Shown here: positions 7,653-17,171 of the stretch, one piece after another
How positions within the stretch are numbered: the stretch's first letter is position 1
Layout of the letters: the number at the start of each line of letters is the position of its first letter
Source of the DNA: Terriglobia bacterium
GTDB lineage: Bacteria; Acidobacteriota; Terriglobia; Acidiferrales; UBA7541
Length of the DNA stretch: 64,000 nucleotides
Assembly: GCA_020073485.1 (NCBI GenBank)
Contig: JAIQFB010000007.1
Span: forward strand, 1-64,000
Direction of reading: 5' to 3'
Position numbers and translations under genes: made by a program
The notes under the pieces: generated by a model
Told to the model about the DNA's origin: nothing
The model's input: the letters and a program-made list of their open reading frames with translations, nothing else
The model's database searches: none

Positions 7653-8829
7653 ATGCCAAAGTTGGCCACTTTTCGAGCCAAGCGGGATTCCTCCGCCACG
7701 GAATCCTCAACGTCCTCTACTTTCTCTAGCACCTCAACGTCCTCAACCAGCATCCTCCACGTCGACATGGACGCGTTTTTCGTTTCCGTGGAATTGCTGG
7801 ACCGGCCGGAGCTGCGCGGCAAGCCCGTGATCGTCGGCGGGCAGCCGGACGAGCGCGGCGTTGTTTCGGCGGCGAGTTACGAAGCGCGAAAATACGGAAT
7901 TCAGTCGGCTATGCCGCTGCGCACGGCGGCGCGGCTGTGTCCGCACGCCGTGTTTCTCGAGTGCCGCCACCATCTCTATTCCGAATGGAGCGATCGTGTC
8001 GCCGCCATCCTCGGAAAATATTCACCGATTGTGGAAATGGCCTCCGTGGATGAAGCCTATATGGATCTCACCGGCACGGAACGCCTGTTCGGCCCGCCGT
8101 TCGCAGCGGCGCACGCGTTGCTTCGCGAAATCACGGCCACCACCGGCCTGCCGTGTTCGGCCGGCCTCGCCCGCACGCGCTTGGTCGCGAAAGTCGCCAG
8201 CGACCAGGCCAAGCCGCGCGGCCTGCTGTGGGTGCCCGCCGGAATCGAGGAAACTTTTCTCGCGCCGCTCAGCGTGCGGCGCATTCCCGGAATCGGCAAA
8301 GTCACGGAAGCCGCGCTGCAAGCGGCTGGAATCGAAACCGTCCGGCAACTCGCCGCGGCCACGCAGGAAACACTGGAACAGAATTTCGGCCGGTGGGGCA
8401 CGGCGCTCTATCGCAAGGCGCGCGGCGGCGATACCTACGAATTCCTCGAGGACGCCGAGCCCAAATCGATTTCGCACCGGCCTCAGCGCCTCGACCGTTA
8501 CACTCACGATCCGCTACGCCGGATTTGAAACCATCACGCGCGCCCATACGCTCCGCGAACCCACGCACCTCGACCCCATCGTGCTCGAAGCCGTCACCAA
8601 TCTGTTCGACCGCCACTGGGACCGCACGCGAAAGGTGCGCCTGCTGGGCGTGGCGCTCACCACGTTCACCCACGGCGGCGAACAGCTCAACCTGCTCGAC
8701 GCCGCGCGCCGCGAAAAGCTCGAGCGCGTGGCTCAGGCCGCCGACAAGCTGCGCGACCGCTTCGGTTTTTCCAAAGTGCAGTTTGGCGGCTCGGTAATAA
8801 GAGGGCACAAAGAAAGAGAAGATGGATGA
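7653..8829 (+). pseudogene. dinB: DNA polymerase IV with frameshifting internal deletion
   Basis: The first frame (7653-8528) encodes the Y-family polymerase palm, fingers and thumb: ILHVDMDAFF and SVDEAYMD carry the catalytic carboxylates, SYEARKYGIQSAMP is the finger signature, and RIPGIGKVTEAAL is the thumb helix-hairpin-helix. After KSISH the frame runs into a stop at 8526-8528. The little-finger (DNA-grip) domain continues in the next frame, from TVTLTIRYAGFETITR to LRDRFGFSKVQFGGS (about 8490-8800). Compared with ordinary DinB proteins, about 30 codons between KSISH and the beta-strand TVTL are missing, and the loss is not a multiple of three. The product would be a 291-residue polymerase without its little finger. 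The N-terminus has an odd Ser/Thr-rich run encoded by a CT-rich tract. Confidence 0.85.
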
Positions 8830-9091
8830 GTGTTGCCCGCTGAAAGGGTCCGATCTCCAACAATCCTCGTCTTAATTCTTGGGCATCAATCCTTCCGAAT
8901 CTGAAATAGGTGCCAGATTCCGATAAGACCTGCCGGCTTATCGGGACTTGGGTCATATCGTTGCCGTTGCTCCCACAGCACCACACTTAAACCATGCCAT
9001 TTGTGCCGCATGTATAACGGGTAAAATGTTAATGTTTAGATAAAGCATTTAGATCTTTTTGGTTCATTCTTGAAGACCTCGGAGAACAATA

Positions 9092-10555
9092 ATGTTTCGT
9101 CCTTCCTTTCTTTTGCTGGCGCTCGTCCTCTCCATGACTACATTTGCGGCTGAATCATCAGTGTCTGAACAGTGGAACGCATTTCTAACGAAGCCTTCGT
9201 CCAGCACGTACAAACCGCTTTCGAAAACCATTCAATCGTGTCTCGTCACGAAATGCCATGACGATATTATTGCCGGGAGTGCGGATAATTTTGCCAGCCT
9301 CTACAAACTCCTAGGACTTGTAGAACGTGGAAATCATTTTGCGATGGAAATCGCATTTCAGATTCGTGCATTGTACGAGAATGCTGCAGCACCCAGCGAG
9401 GATATTGATAGAAGTATTGGGCTATCGGCTTCTCTTGAGCCAACATTCTTCTTGGAGCTAGTTCAAAAATACAGCCTATCGGATAAGGCGCTTGAATATG
9501 TTGCTGTCCAGACATCAACGGAATCGATTGACAGTTTGGGTCAGCACCGCTCAGAGTGGAAGAGGCGTATCCAATCGCTCTCAAGAGTGAGTGACCCGCA
9601 CCTGTTGTCCCTGCGAGACAAAGCAATTTCAATTGTACAGCGAGAGATCGACGAAAACTCCTCGCTGCCGGATGACGCGTTAGGAAAGCCGTCTGGTACT
9701 CAATCCTCGAAATCAATCCTGCTCGGTGTCCTTGAGGATGTCCCAGGGAAATATCAGGGACAACCCAATTCCCGCCACGTCCGCGTAGTTTTTCAATGGG
9801 AAGGGGACGTCTGGCAGCCGTTCCCAGCCAACTGCCCCAATCAGGCTTGTCTCAAGGTACTTCCGTCAAATTTTCCGACACAAGTAGACTGGACCATTGC
9901 ATTTGACGGAAGGAACCTTGGGCAAGTAACAACCCATTCCCCGAAGGCATATGACTTCTATATGGATGCGGGACTTCAAGATATTACGAGCGAAGGTCCA
10001 ATTCCAACCATAGGACAAAGAGCTGAAGAGTATGGTGGCTTTCTTTCGGCAGCGGTATTTCGCCCTCTGGTAGCCAATTCACAGCCGTACTCCAAGGACC
10101 CCGAGTCATGGAAACCTGTTCACTTGCCTGCAGTACTGGTTGCTTCCTTGCGCCAGCAATTTCGTAAGCAGTTTCCCAATGTCAAAAACTGCTCCAGTCC
10201 TGAAGAAAACGTCGCTCGTACCTGGCGATATCGTGATCAGGATATTGAGATTCACAAAGGCTACTCTTCCAATAAGAAATATGTTCTCGCACCGCTGAGT
10301 TTAGGCGGGTATCGGTGCGACGGTCCTCCGGTTAGCTCCTCGCAGGACCCTTTTAGTGGGCAGTGGTTCGTGATTGATCCTGAAAATCATATTGAGCTGT
10401 TGGGGCAAGACATGTGGCTGGTTGACGCCGGTGACTACAATAATGACGGCAAGTCAGAAGTAATTTTTGCCATCGCCGGGTACAACAAGGGCGGATACGA
10501 ATTGTTCTATGATGACTTCAAGAAACATGTTGAATTTGAGTTCAGCTACCATTGA
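9092..10555 (+). CDS. Secreted protein of unknown function with a C-terminal FG-GAP-like motif
   Basis: A 487-residue protein with a signal peptide (MFRPSFLLLALVLSMTTFAA) and the start preceded by CGGAGAACAATA. The N-terminal third (about 25-190) is helical with Leu-rich segments. The middle is beta-rich (RHVRVVFQWEGDVWQPFP; QVDWTIAFDGRNLGQVT). The end has DAGDYNNDGKSEVIFAIAGYNKGGY, a calcium-binding FG-GAP/VCBS-like unit. I do not recognise a family; it resembles orphan secreted proteins found singly in many environmental bacteria. Its base composition is visibly more balanced than that of its GC-rich neighbours, and codon use differs, which suggests acquisition. It lies just behind the broken dinB. 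Confidence 0.7.
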   Translation: MFRPSFLLLALVLSMTTFAAESSVSEQWNAFLTKPSSSTYKPLSKTIQSCLVTKCHDDIIAGSADNFASLYKLLGLVERGNHFAMEIAFQIRALYENAAAPSEDIDRSIGLSASLEPTFFLELVQKYSLSDKALEYVAVQTSTESIDSLGQHRSEWKRRIQSLSRVSDPHLLSLRDKAISIVQREIDENSSLPDDALGKPSGTQSSKSILLGVLEDVPGKYQGQPNSRHVRVVFQWEGDVWQPFPANCPNQACLKVLPSNFPTQVDWTIAFDGRNLGQVTTHSPKAYDFYMDAGLQDITSEGPIPTIGQRAEEYGGFLSAAVFRPLVANSQPYSKDPESWKPVHLPAVLVASLRQQFRKQFPNVKNCSSPEENVARTWRYRDQDIEIHKGYSSNKKYVLAPLSLGGYRCDGPPVSSSQDPFSGQWFVIDPENHIELLGQDMWLVDAGDYNNDGKSEVIFAIAGYNKGGYELFYDDFKKHVEFEFSYH

Positions 10556-10658
10556 GGTTTTCGGAGAGCGGAGCAACATAGTTAGAACGGACTGGTTTGG
10601 ACTGGTCCAAAACCGCTGAATCCTTTGTTCCTCTCACCGATAGGCGCATAATTCCCTC

Positions 10659-12011
10659 ATGACCCCGCGCGAATTGGCGGACCAGATCTGCGCGACGCTT
10701 CGCCAGAACGGCCATCAGGCCTACCTGGTCGGCGGCTGCGTCCGTGATCTGGTTTTGGGGCGCGAGCCCGCCGATTATGACATCTCCACCGATGCGCGGC
10801 CCGAGCGCGTGCAGCAGCTTTTTCCGCACAGCCTGGCCGTGGGCGCGAAATTCGGCGTCATCCTGGTCTTGGAAAATACAGCGATCGAGGAAGGCGTCGC
10901 GGAACACCCAGCCCAGGTTGAAGTGGCCACGTTTCGCTCCGACATCGGTTATTCCGACGGGCGTCATCCGGACCGCGTCGTCTATTCGGATTCCCCGCAA
11001 GAGGACGTGCGCCGCAGGGACTTCACGATCAATGGCCTGCTGATGGATCCGGCCACGCGCGAAGTGCTCGATTTTGTGGAGGGACGCGCCGACTTGCGCG
11101 CGGGAATCATTCGCGCCATCGGCGATCCGCGCCTGCGTTTTGCCGAGGACAAGCTGCGCATGTTGCGCGCCGTCCGGTTTGCGGCGCGTTTCGGTTTCCG
11201 GATCGAACCCGAAACGCTTGCGGCCGCGCAGGAATTGGCAAGCCACATTACGCAAGTGTCCATAGAAAGAATCCGCGAGGAGTTAACGAAACTCCTCACC
11301 GAAGGCGCCGCGCGCTGCGGATTTGAACTCCTCGATGAAACCGGCCTACTCGCGATCGTGTTGCCCGACATCGCGCGTATGAAGGGCGTCGAGCAGCCCC
11401 CCCAATTTCATCCCGAGGGCGACGTCTGGATCCACACGCGCATGATGCTGGAAATGCTTCAGCCCGATTGCTCGTCCACGCTTGCCTGGGGCGTGCTGCT
11501 TCACGACGTCGGCAAGCCGCCAACCTTTGCCCCCGCAAAGGGTCCCGGCACGCGCATCCGCTTCGACGGCCACGTGGAAGTCGGCGCGCGCATGGCCGAA
11601 GCGCTCAGCCGGGCGTTGCGATTTTCCAACGACGACATCGAGCAAATCGAATCCTTGGTCGCCAATCACCTCCGATTCAAGGACGTACATCAAATGCGGC
11701 AGGCGACACTCAAGCGCTTCGTGCGCCTCCCTAAGTTTGAAGAGCACCTGGAATTGCACCGCCTGGATTGCCTGTCCAGCCACCGCAACCTGGACGCCTA
11801 CAACTTTGTTCAGCGATTCCTGGCCGAAACGCCGCCAGAGCAGGTCCGTCCGCCACGGCTGGTTACCGGTAACGACCTCAAGGATATGGGGATACGTCCG
11901 GGTCCGAGGTATAAGGAAATCCTGCTGGCGGTGGAGGAGGCGCAATTGGACGGCCGGTTTTCAGACCGCCAGAGCGCCCTGGATTTTGCCAGGTCGATTA
12001 CCCTGTCGTAA
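10659..12011 (+). CDS. CCA tRNA nucleotidyltransferase / poly(A) polymerase family, with HD domain
   Basis: A 450-residue class II nucleotidyltransferase. The head carries YLVGGCVRDLVLGREPADYDISTDA, with the metal-binding DYD, followed by RRRDFTINGL, then the neck RLRFAEDKLRMLRAVRFAARFGF that contains the template-amino-acid region. The C-terminal half contains HTRMMLEML and LLHDVGKPP, an HD phosphohydrolase motif at about residues 285-290. Such proteins add or repair the 3'-terminal CCA of tRNAs; some paralogs add only CC, A, or poly(A). Which activity this one has cannot be decided by eye. The ATG follows a weak leader, and the gene is monocistronic. Confidence 0.9.
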   Translation: MTPRELADQICATLRQNGHQAYLVGGCVRDLVLGREPADYDISTDARPERVQQLFPHSLAVGAKFGVILVLENTAIEEGVAEHPAQVEVATFRSDIGYSDGRHPDRVVYSDSPQEDVRRRDFTINGLLMDPATREVLDFVEGRADLRAGIIRAIGDPRLRFAEDKLRMLRAVRFAARFGFRIEPETLAAAQELASHITQVSIERIREELTKLLTEGAARCGFELLDETGLLAIVLPDIARMKGVEQPPQFHPEGDVWIHTRMMLEMLQPDCSSTLAWGVLLHDVGKPPTFAPAKGPGTRIRFDGHVEVGARMAEALSRALRFSNDDIEQIESLVANHLRFKDVHQMRQATLKRFVRLPKFEEHLELHRLDCLSSHRNLDAYNFVQRFLAETPPEQVRPPRLVTGNDLKDMGIRPGPRYKEILLAVEEAQLDGRFSDRQSALDFARSITLS

Positions 12012-12384
12012 ACCGCGTCTTTTCACGGCCCCTAAGACCGGCGGGAGACCGGCCCTGCACCCGGTCGGGACACAATCGGATCAATTGTTTGTGATTTCAT
12101 CACCTAGCGACTCAGGCCATGAGGCCCACATGCCGATAGCGCTTAAGGGAAGAGGAAGATTCAGGGGCAAACTTGGGCGCTTTGGTGCATTTCCTTGTAA
12201 AATGTTTATTTTCAATAGCTTGAAATTAGTTAGGGCCGGCCAATGGGCAAGGACTAACTCTTTAGTGGCATACGCTAAAGCTTCTTGCTAATTGCTCTAT
12301 CTTTTTGTGCTACTTTTTCCCATTGTCCTGCATCGAATTGATTGTTGCTGTAATCGGCCCGTTATTTTGATGAAAGGGGACCCA
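12012..12384. other. Intergenic region upstream of lon
   Basis: No gene is seen. The 5' part has imperfect GC-rich inverted repeats (ACCGG/CCGGT units around 12030-12070). The 3' part is the AT-richer leader of lon, with a small inverted repeat CTTTAG (12260-12265) / CTAAAG (12275-12280). CTTGAAA at 12219-12225 looks like a heat-shock -35 box, but no matching -10 box is seen. There is no CIRCE element. Confidence 0.4.
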
Positions 12385-14811
12385 ATGTCCGAAAAAAATA
12401 TCTCCATTCCCAACGAACTTCCGATCCTGCCGGTTCGCGAGATCGTGTTGTTTCCCGGAGGCGTACAGCCACTGACCGTTGGGCGCGAAGGGTCTCTTGC
12501 GTTGCTCAACTCCCTGCACGGTGACGAAAAGCTTTTGGGGATCGTAGCGCAACATGATCCGCGTGTCGAAGAGCCTGCCGCGGCGGACCTGCACACCGTC
12601 GGCACTGCGGCCAAGATTCACAAACTGGTGAAGATGCCGAACGGCAACGTCGTCGTTTTCCTCGAGGGCCTGCAGCGCATCCGCGTGCTGGAGCTGATCA
12701 GCTTCCGGCCGTTTCTGACGGCGCGCGTGGAAATTCAGGCGGACCTGGTTGGTCCGCAGGACGCCGAACTGAGCGCACTGGAACGCAACGCCCGCGAGTT
12801 GTTCCGCGACGTTGTGGCGCGCTCGCCGCAACTTTCCGACGACCTGCAAACGGCAGCCTTGAACATTGATGATCCGGTTCGTCTCGCCGACTTCATCGCC
12901 GCCAACCTGCCATCGCTTCCCACGCTGCTGCGCCAGGAACTGCTGGAAACAGCCGACGTGCGGCGGCGACTGGAAACGCTGATTCGCGAACTCTCCAAGG
13001 AGCTCGAAGTCCTGGAACTGCGCAGCAAGATTCAGGAACAGGTGCAGGAACAGGTCAGCCAGAGCCAGCGCGAGTATCTGTTGCGCGAGCAGCTCAAGGC
13101 CATTCACAAGGAGCTGGGCGAATCCGACGACGGACAGGCGGAAGTCGACGAGTTGCGCGAGAAGCTCGAGAAGTCCGGAATGTCCGCCGAAGCGCTCAAG
13201 GAATGTGAGCGGGAACTGAAGCGGCTCTCAAAAATGACTCCGGCGTCGGCCGAATACATGGTCGCGCGCACCTATCTGGAGTGGATGATCTCGCTGCCCT
13301 GGGCGAAATCCTCGGGCACCGAGGAGATCGATATCGCCAAGGGGCAGCAGATTCTGAACGAGGATCACTACGATCTTGAAAAAGTGAAGGAGCGCATCCT
13401 CGACTACCTCGCGGTGAAGAAACTTCAGCCGGGCATGAAGGGGCCGATCCTGTGCTTCCTCGGGCCGCCAGGCGTGGGGAAAACTTCGCTTGGCAAATCC
13501 ATTGCGCGTGCTCTGGGCCGCAAATTCGTGCGTATCTCGATGGGCGGGATGCACGATGAAGCGGAAATCCGCGGACACCGGCGCACGTACATCGGCGCGC
13601 TCCCCGGACAAATCATCCAGGGAATTCGCCGGGCCGAAACCAACGATCCGGTGTTCATGCTGGACGAAGTGGATAAACTCGGACGCGATTTCCGGGGCGA
13701 TCCTTCGGCGGCGTTGATGGAAGTGCTCGATCCGGAGCAGAACACGTCGTTCCGCGATCACTATCTCGACGTGCCGTTCGATTTGTCGAAGGTATTGTTC
13801 ATCGCCACGGCAAACGTGATCGATCCGGTTCCGGAACCCCTGCGCGATCGTATGGAAATCATCGAACTCGCGGGTTACACGGAGATCGAAAAGATCCACA
13901 TCGCCAACAAGTACCTGGTGCCGAAACAGGTCAAGGAACACGGACTCAAGTTGGACGAACAGGTCGAGTTCACCGACGACGGTTTGCGCGAGATCATTCA
14001 TAGCTACACGCGCGAAGCGGGCGTCCGGAACCTCGAGCGGGAAATTGCCACCTTGATCCGCAAGCAGGCGCGTCGCATCGCCGAAGGTCAGATGGCCAAG
14101 CTGGTGGTCACGCCAGAGATGGTGCACGAGGCGCTCGGCGTTCCGAAATACCGCGCCGAAAGGGAAGTCGAGGAGCGCGTCAAAAAGCCCGGAGTTTCCG
14201 TGGGGCTGGTCTGGACGCCCGTGGGCGGCGACATCGTCTTCATCGAGGCGAGCCGCATGCGCGGTGGCAAGCAGTTCACCATGACCGGACATCTGGGCGA
14301 AGTGATGCAGGAATCGATGACCGCGGCGCTCACCTGGGTGCGGGCCAATGCCGAACGCTATGACATCGACCCGGACTTCTTCCGCAAGCAGGACATCCAC
14401 ATCCACGTTCCATCGGGTGCGGTGCCCAAGGATGGCCCATCGGCCGGTGTCGCGATGGTCACCGCTCTGGTAAGCCTGCTTTCGGGACGCCCGGTTCGCC
14501 CGCGCGTGGCCATGACCGGCGAGCTTTCTCTTACCGGCGTCGTGCTGCCCGTGGGAGGAATCAAGGAAAAAGTCCTCGGTGCGAAACGCGCCGGAATCCG
14601 CGAGGTGATTTTGCCCGCGGAGAACGAGCCGAACGTCACTGAAGACCTGCAACCGCACATGCTCGACGGCGTTCAGATCCACTACGTCAGCACCGTGGAT
14701 CAGGCGCTCGAGTTCGCGCTCTCCAAACCCGCAGCAGCCGCGGCGGGTTTGAAGACGGAACCGTTGCCACCGGTAACGCCTGCCCCGGCAGGTGTGCCGC
14801 CGATCCACTAA
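12385..14811 (+). CDS. lon: ATP-dependent protease Lon
   Basis: Lon is a hexameric AAA+ serine protease that degrades misfolded and regulatory proteins. The ATG at 12385 is preceded by AAAGGGGACCCA; two upstream in-frame starts lack that spacing. The 808-residue protein has the N-terminal substrate-binding domain (LPILPVREIVLFPGG onward), a coiled-coil region (about 190-250), the AAA module with Walker A GPPGVGKTS (about residue 360) and Walker B FMLDEVDKLG (about 422), and the protease domain with catalytic Ser686 in PKDGPSAGVAMVTAL and Lys729 in GGIKEKVLGAKRAG, the same 43-residue spacing as in E. coli Lon. A Pro/Ala-rich tail follows. A strong terminator lies 28 bases downstream. Confidence 0.98.
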   Translation: MSEKNISIPNELPILPVREIVLFPGGVQPLTVGREGSLALLNSLHGDEKLLGIVAQHDPRVEEPAAADLHTVGTAAKIHKLVKMPNGNVVVFLEGLQRIRVLELISFRPFLTARVEIQADLVGPQDAELSALERNARELFRDVVARSPQLSDDLQTAALNIDDPVRLADFIAANLPSLPTLLRQELLETADVRRRLETLIRELSKELEVLELRSKIQEQVQEQVSQSQREYLLREQLKAIHKELGESDDGQAEVDELREKLEKSGMSAEALKECERELKRLSKMTPASAEYMVARTYLEWMISLPWAKSSGTEEIDIAKGQQILNEDHYDLEKVKERILDYLAVKKLQPGMKGPILCFLGPPGVGKTSLGKSIARALGRKFVRISMGGMHDEAEIRGHRRTYIGALPGQIIQGIRRAETNDPVFMLDEVDKLGRDFRGDPSAALMEVLDPEQNTSFRDHYLDVPFDLSKVLFIATANVIDPVPEPLRDRMEIIELAGYTEIEKIHIANKYLVPKQVKEHGLKLDEQVEFTDDGLREIIHSYTREAGVRNLEREIATLIRKQARRIAEGQMAKLVVTPEMVHEALGVPKYRAEREVEERVKKPGVSVGLVWTPVGGDIVFIEASRMRGGKQFTMTGHLGEVMQESMTAALTWVRANAERYDIDPDFFRKQDIHIHVPSGAVPKDGPSAGVAMVTALVSLLSGRPVRPRVAMTGELSLTGVVLPVGGIKEKVLGAKRAGIREVILPAENEPNVTEDLQPHMLDGVQIHYVSTVDQALEFALSKPAAAAAGLKTEPLPPVTPAPAGVPPIH

Positions 14812-14839
14812 CTTAACCGGCAACCGAAAAAACAAAAAA

Positions 14840-14872
14840 GCCCGGCCCTGAAATTGCGGCCGGGCTTTTTTT
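14840..14872 (+). terminator. Rho-independent terminator of lon
   Basis: An eight-base stem GCCCGGCC / GGCCGGGC with a ten-base loop, preceded by A-rich sequence and followed by seven T residues. The A-tract on the left could let it act on the minus strand as well. Confidence 0.9.
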
Positions 14873-14916
14873 ATTGCCAGGAAATCTTTGACATCCTTAA
14901 GCGCTGCCATCGTCTG

Positions 14917-14948
14917 CTGTAGCCCGCCTCTTCAGAGGCGGGCTACAG
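14917..14948. repeat. Perfect GTAG...CTAC hairpin, single-unit variant
   Basis: CTGTAGCCCGCCTCT and AGAGGCGGGCTACAG form a perfect 15-base-pair stem with a TC loop. Ends (GTAG/CTAC) and centre (TTCAG) match the hairpin family seen elsewhere, but only one unit is present and the stem sequence differs. Confidence 0.65.
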
Positions 14949-15006
14949 AAATCACGACCGATGCGTGAGGATGTGAACCGAGCCGGATAATTCCTAGTCA
15001 AGAATT

Positions 15007-15534
15007 TCAAATCTTGGCCAGCGCTTGCAAAGCGAGCGTTTTCTCCACGTCCTTCTTCTTTTCCGCGGGCAGGTTGCCGTAAATGGCGATCTTGAGCGAG
15101 ACATTCCCCTTCTTCAACAGCAGGCCGGTGTAGCCGGTGCCCATGCTGGTGTAAAACGCGTCATCCCCGATCCCACTGGCCGTGTCGTTTTGAAATTTCC
15201 CGGCGTCTTTGTTGTTTTCCACGGTCGTCCTGGCTTTCGCCTGCTCCATAAAGCCTTTCGCGGCCGCGTACCCATCCGCCGACTGGTAGCTGATCGTGAC
15301 GGCACTGACGCTCTTCGCGGAATCGCCGGAAACACTGAACGTGCAGGTTTTCACATAGGTTGGAGTCACGTATGTACCCGCGCCAACCGGGATTCCAAGC
15401 GCCGCGCTCACCTGGGCCTGGGTGAGCAGCGCGCAGGCGTCTTCCGCCGGAGCGGCGTTCGCCGGGAGCGCTGCGCCGGCGCAAATCAGGAAGATTGCGA
15501 AGATGCTTACGGCAAGGCTGATTTTCGATCGCAT
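15007..15534 (-). CDS. Exported protein of unknown function (DUF3558-like pattern)
   Basis: A 175-residue protein. The ATG at 15534 follows GTGGAGGCTTCTGAC and opens a signal peptide ending near PANAAPAED. The mature part starts ACALLTQAQVSAALGIPVG, has one further cysteine in KTCTFSVSG, and ends with FYTSMGTGYTGLLLKKGNVSLKIAIYGNLP. The 'C.LLT..qv..alG....' start and a C-F beta strand are typical of small solute-binding-like or DUF3558-type lipoprotein domains, but there is no lipobox here. A two-cysteine disulfide is plausible. Function is unknown. Confidence 0.65.
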   Translation of the reverse strand: MRSKISLAVSIFAIFLICAGAALPANAAPAEDACALLTQAQVSAALGIPVGAGTYVTPTYVKTCTFSVSGDSAKSVSAVTISYQSADGYAAAKGFMEQAKARTTVENNKDAGKFQNDTASGIGDDAFYTSMGTGYTGLLLKKGNVSLKIAIYGNLPAEKKKDVEKTLALQALAKI

Positions 15535-15976
15535 GTCAGAAGCCTCCACTCTCGGGTAGTGCGCTGGAATCACTCCCTGTTACTGGCGAGCCGAAGCCAA
15601 CCCCAAATTTCAGAATTGGCTCGCTTTCCCGCGAATCCTACACCTCTGCTGCGCTCGAAACAACGGTCTTGCCAGCAGCACAAGCTTCCGCCTGTGAGAT
15701 CTAGATTTCGCACGAGCACAATTGCTGATGCGAAGGCGCCTCTGGCCGAGGAAAAATTAACTTCCCACGTCATTCCGAGCGAAGCGAGGAATCCCTCTTT
15801 TATTGACTTAAAACGAAGAGGGATTCCTTGTTTCACACGGAATGGCGGCGTTTTGATTTTTCTCGCAAGCCTGTGAAGCCAACCTCGCCACTGCCCACAG
15901 CCTGCGTTGCTCTCAACAGCCTCCGAAATGCGCAGGCAGCTTGGAGCCCGCCGCACCCCCTGTTAAGATTCCGCGC
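15535..15976. other. Intergenic region holding a GTCATTCCGA repeat
   Basis: Apart from the repeat at 15769-15846 and the leaders of the two flanking genes, no gene is recognisable. Short CAGGC/GCCTG palindromes around 15680 and 15865 may be decayed hairpin-family arms. Confidence 0.4.
15769..15846. repeat. GTCATTCCGA inverted-repeat element, copy 2
   Basis: The left arm GTCATTCCGAGCGAAGCGAG with GAATCCCTCTTT is followed by an AT-rich loop, then AAGAGGGATTCC and a decayed right end GGAATGGC. A T-rich run follows, as in copy 1. Confidence 0.7.
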
Positions 15977-16567
15977 ATGGCCCGCGCACGCAAACTCTTC
16001 CCCATCTACGGCAGCGCGCTGGCGAACAACATGCTCAAGGCCGTGGAACGCGAGCGCGTCGTCGCCAACTTTGTCGCGCGCTACATTGACGAATACGACC
16101 GCCACGGGATCCTGGGCGGCCCCGCGCGCGACCGCGAACTGGCCGAAACCATCGGCCGCGAGGTCGTCTTGGCCATGCTTCTGGAAGTGCCCAAGGGCCT
16201 GCCGCGATTTTTCGGCAAAACGCAGCGAGGCAAATTCACGGATAGCGAAAAGCAGGCCATGGACGCTTTTTTCCAGGAATGCATTGCCGCGCTCGGCCGC
16301 GCCTGGAATTGGAAACCGGAGGACCGCCGCCGGTTTCACCAGGACTTCACTCTTTACTCGGAATTCGGAGCGCGCCAGACCGCGCAGGAGAACGCACCCA
16401 AGCGGGAAAAGGCGCCGATCGAGGAGCCGCCCTTCATAGGGCGCGTCGCGCTGTTGCTGGACCCCTCCATGCTGGACCAGGCGCGACGCGCCACGCGCAA
16501 ATTTTACGGCGAAGTTGAACGCCTGGCACAGAGCCTCCTGAGAGAGACGCTGCGACCCGGCAGGTAA
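15977..16567 (+). CDS. Conserved-looking hypothetical protein
   Basis: A 196-residue, mostly helical, charged soluble protein. The ATG at 15977 is preferred over an in-frame ATG at 15941 because the extra residues (MEPAAPPVKIPR) look like read-through of the leader. The sequence has KLFPIYGSALANNMLKAVERERVVANFVARYIDEYDRHG at the start, a Lys-rich middle (GKFTDSEKQAMDAFF) and a C-terminal LLDPSMLDQARRATRKFYGEVERL. No signal peptide, membrane segment or catalytic motif is evident. I do not recognise the family. Confidence 0.6.
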   Translation: MARARKLFPIYGSALANNMLKAVERERVVANFVARYIDEYDRHGILGGPARDRELAETIGREVVLAMLLEVPKGLPRFFGKTQRGKFTDSEKQAMDAFFQECIAALGRAWNWKPEDRRRFHQDFTLYSEFGARQTAQENAPKREKAPIEEPPFIGRVALLLDPSMLDQARRATRKFYGEVERLAQSLLRETLRPGR

Positions 16568-16588
16568 ATCGAGAGAGAGCCAGGTTTT

Positions 16589-16667
16589 GGTAGCATGGGC
16601 TTCAGCCTGCGCGGTCTAAATTTCCTACGCACACAAACTAAACCGCGCAGGCAAAGCCTGCCTTACC
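16589..16667. repeat. GTAG...TACC double-hairpin repeat, copy between 15977 gene and ybjQ-like gene
   Basis: GGTAGCATGGGCTTCAGCCTGCGCGG on the left is mirrored by CCGCGCAGGCAAAGCCTGCC and TTACC on the right across an AT-rich spacer. It lies between two convergent genes, 21 bases after one stop and 9 bases from the other. Confidence 0.7.
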
Positions 16668-16676
16668 AGGAGCCCG

Positions 16677-17021
16677 CTACGAGATGCGCTCCACCTGCAC
16701 GGCCGTCCCATACGCCAGCACTTCGGTGACGCCCTGCATAACTTCCGTCGCGTCATAGCGCATGTTAATCACGGCGTTGGCACCGTGCTCGGCGGCATGT
16801 TGCAGCATTAACTCGAAGGATTCCTCGCGTGTCTTCTCGCACAATTCCGTGAGTAAAGTGATGTTTCCTCCGACGATCGTCTGAAGCCCCGCGCCAATCG
16901 AGCCGAGCAGGCTGCGCGAGCGGACAATGATGCCGCGGACGATGCCGAGATTGCGCACGATGCGGTATCCGGGAAGTTCCATCGAAGTGGTCACCATCAT
17001 GGGTTCGACACGTACGGGCAT
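16677..17021 (-). CDS. YbjQ/DUF74 family protein
   Basis: A 114-residue protein of the YbjQ (heavy-metal-binding-like) family, cytoplasmic, forming pentamers in known structures; the biological role is poorly defined. The start at 17021 follows CAGGGAGAATCCGCC. Recognisable segments are [27 protein letters not shown], then [47 protein letters not shown], and a C-terminal EVLAYGTAV strand. Length and all segments are normal for the family. Confidence 0.88.
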   Translation of the reverse strand: MPVRVEPMMVTTSMELPGYRIVRNLGIVRGIIVRSRSLLGSIGAGLQTIVGGNITLLTELCEKTREESFELMLQHAAEHGANAVINMRYDATEVMQGVTEVLAYGTAVQVERIS

Positions 17022-17171
17022 GGCGGATTCTCCCTGTTTACGATTTGGTTCCATCCCGATTCTAACGGCTCCATCGGTTCGCCATGCGGCGAAATTTATC
17101 TGATATGCTCCGGCTGCACGCCCCATGCGCGCGGGGAATCATTCGCGAACAATGCTGCGTGCCCTTTCATC

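Noticed and set aside
12219-12250. Heat-shock sigma-factor promoter upstream of lon
   Set aside because: CTTGAAA fits a -35 box, but the -10 region lacks CCCCAT-type sequence at proper spacing.
13228-14910. 560-residue ORF antisense to lon
   Set aside because: Shadow of the Lon frame, with no domain features.
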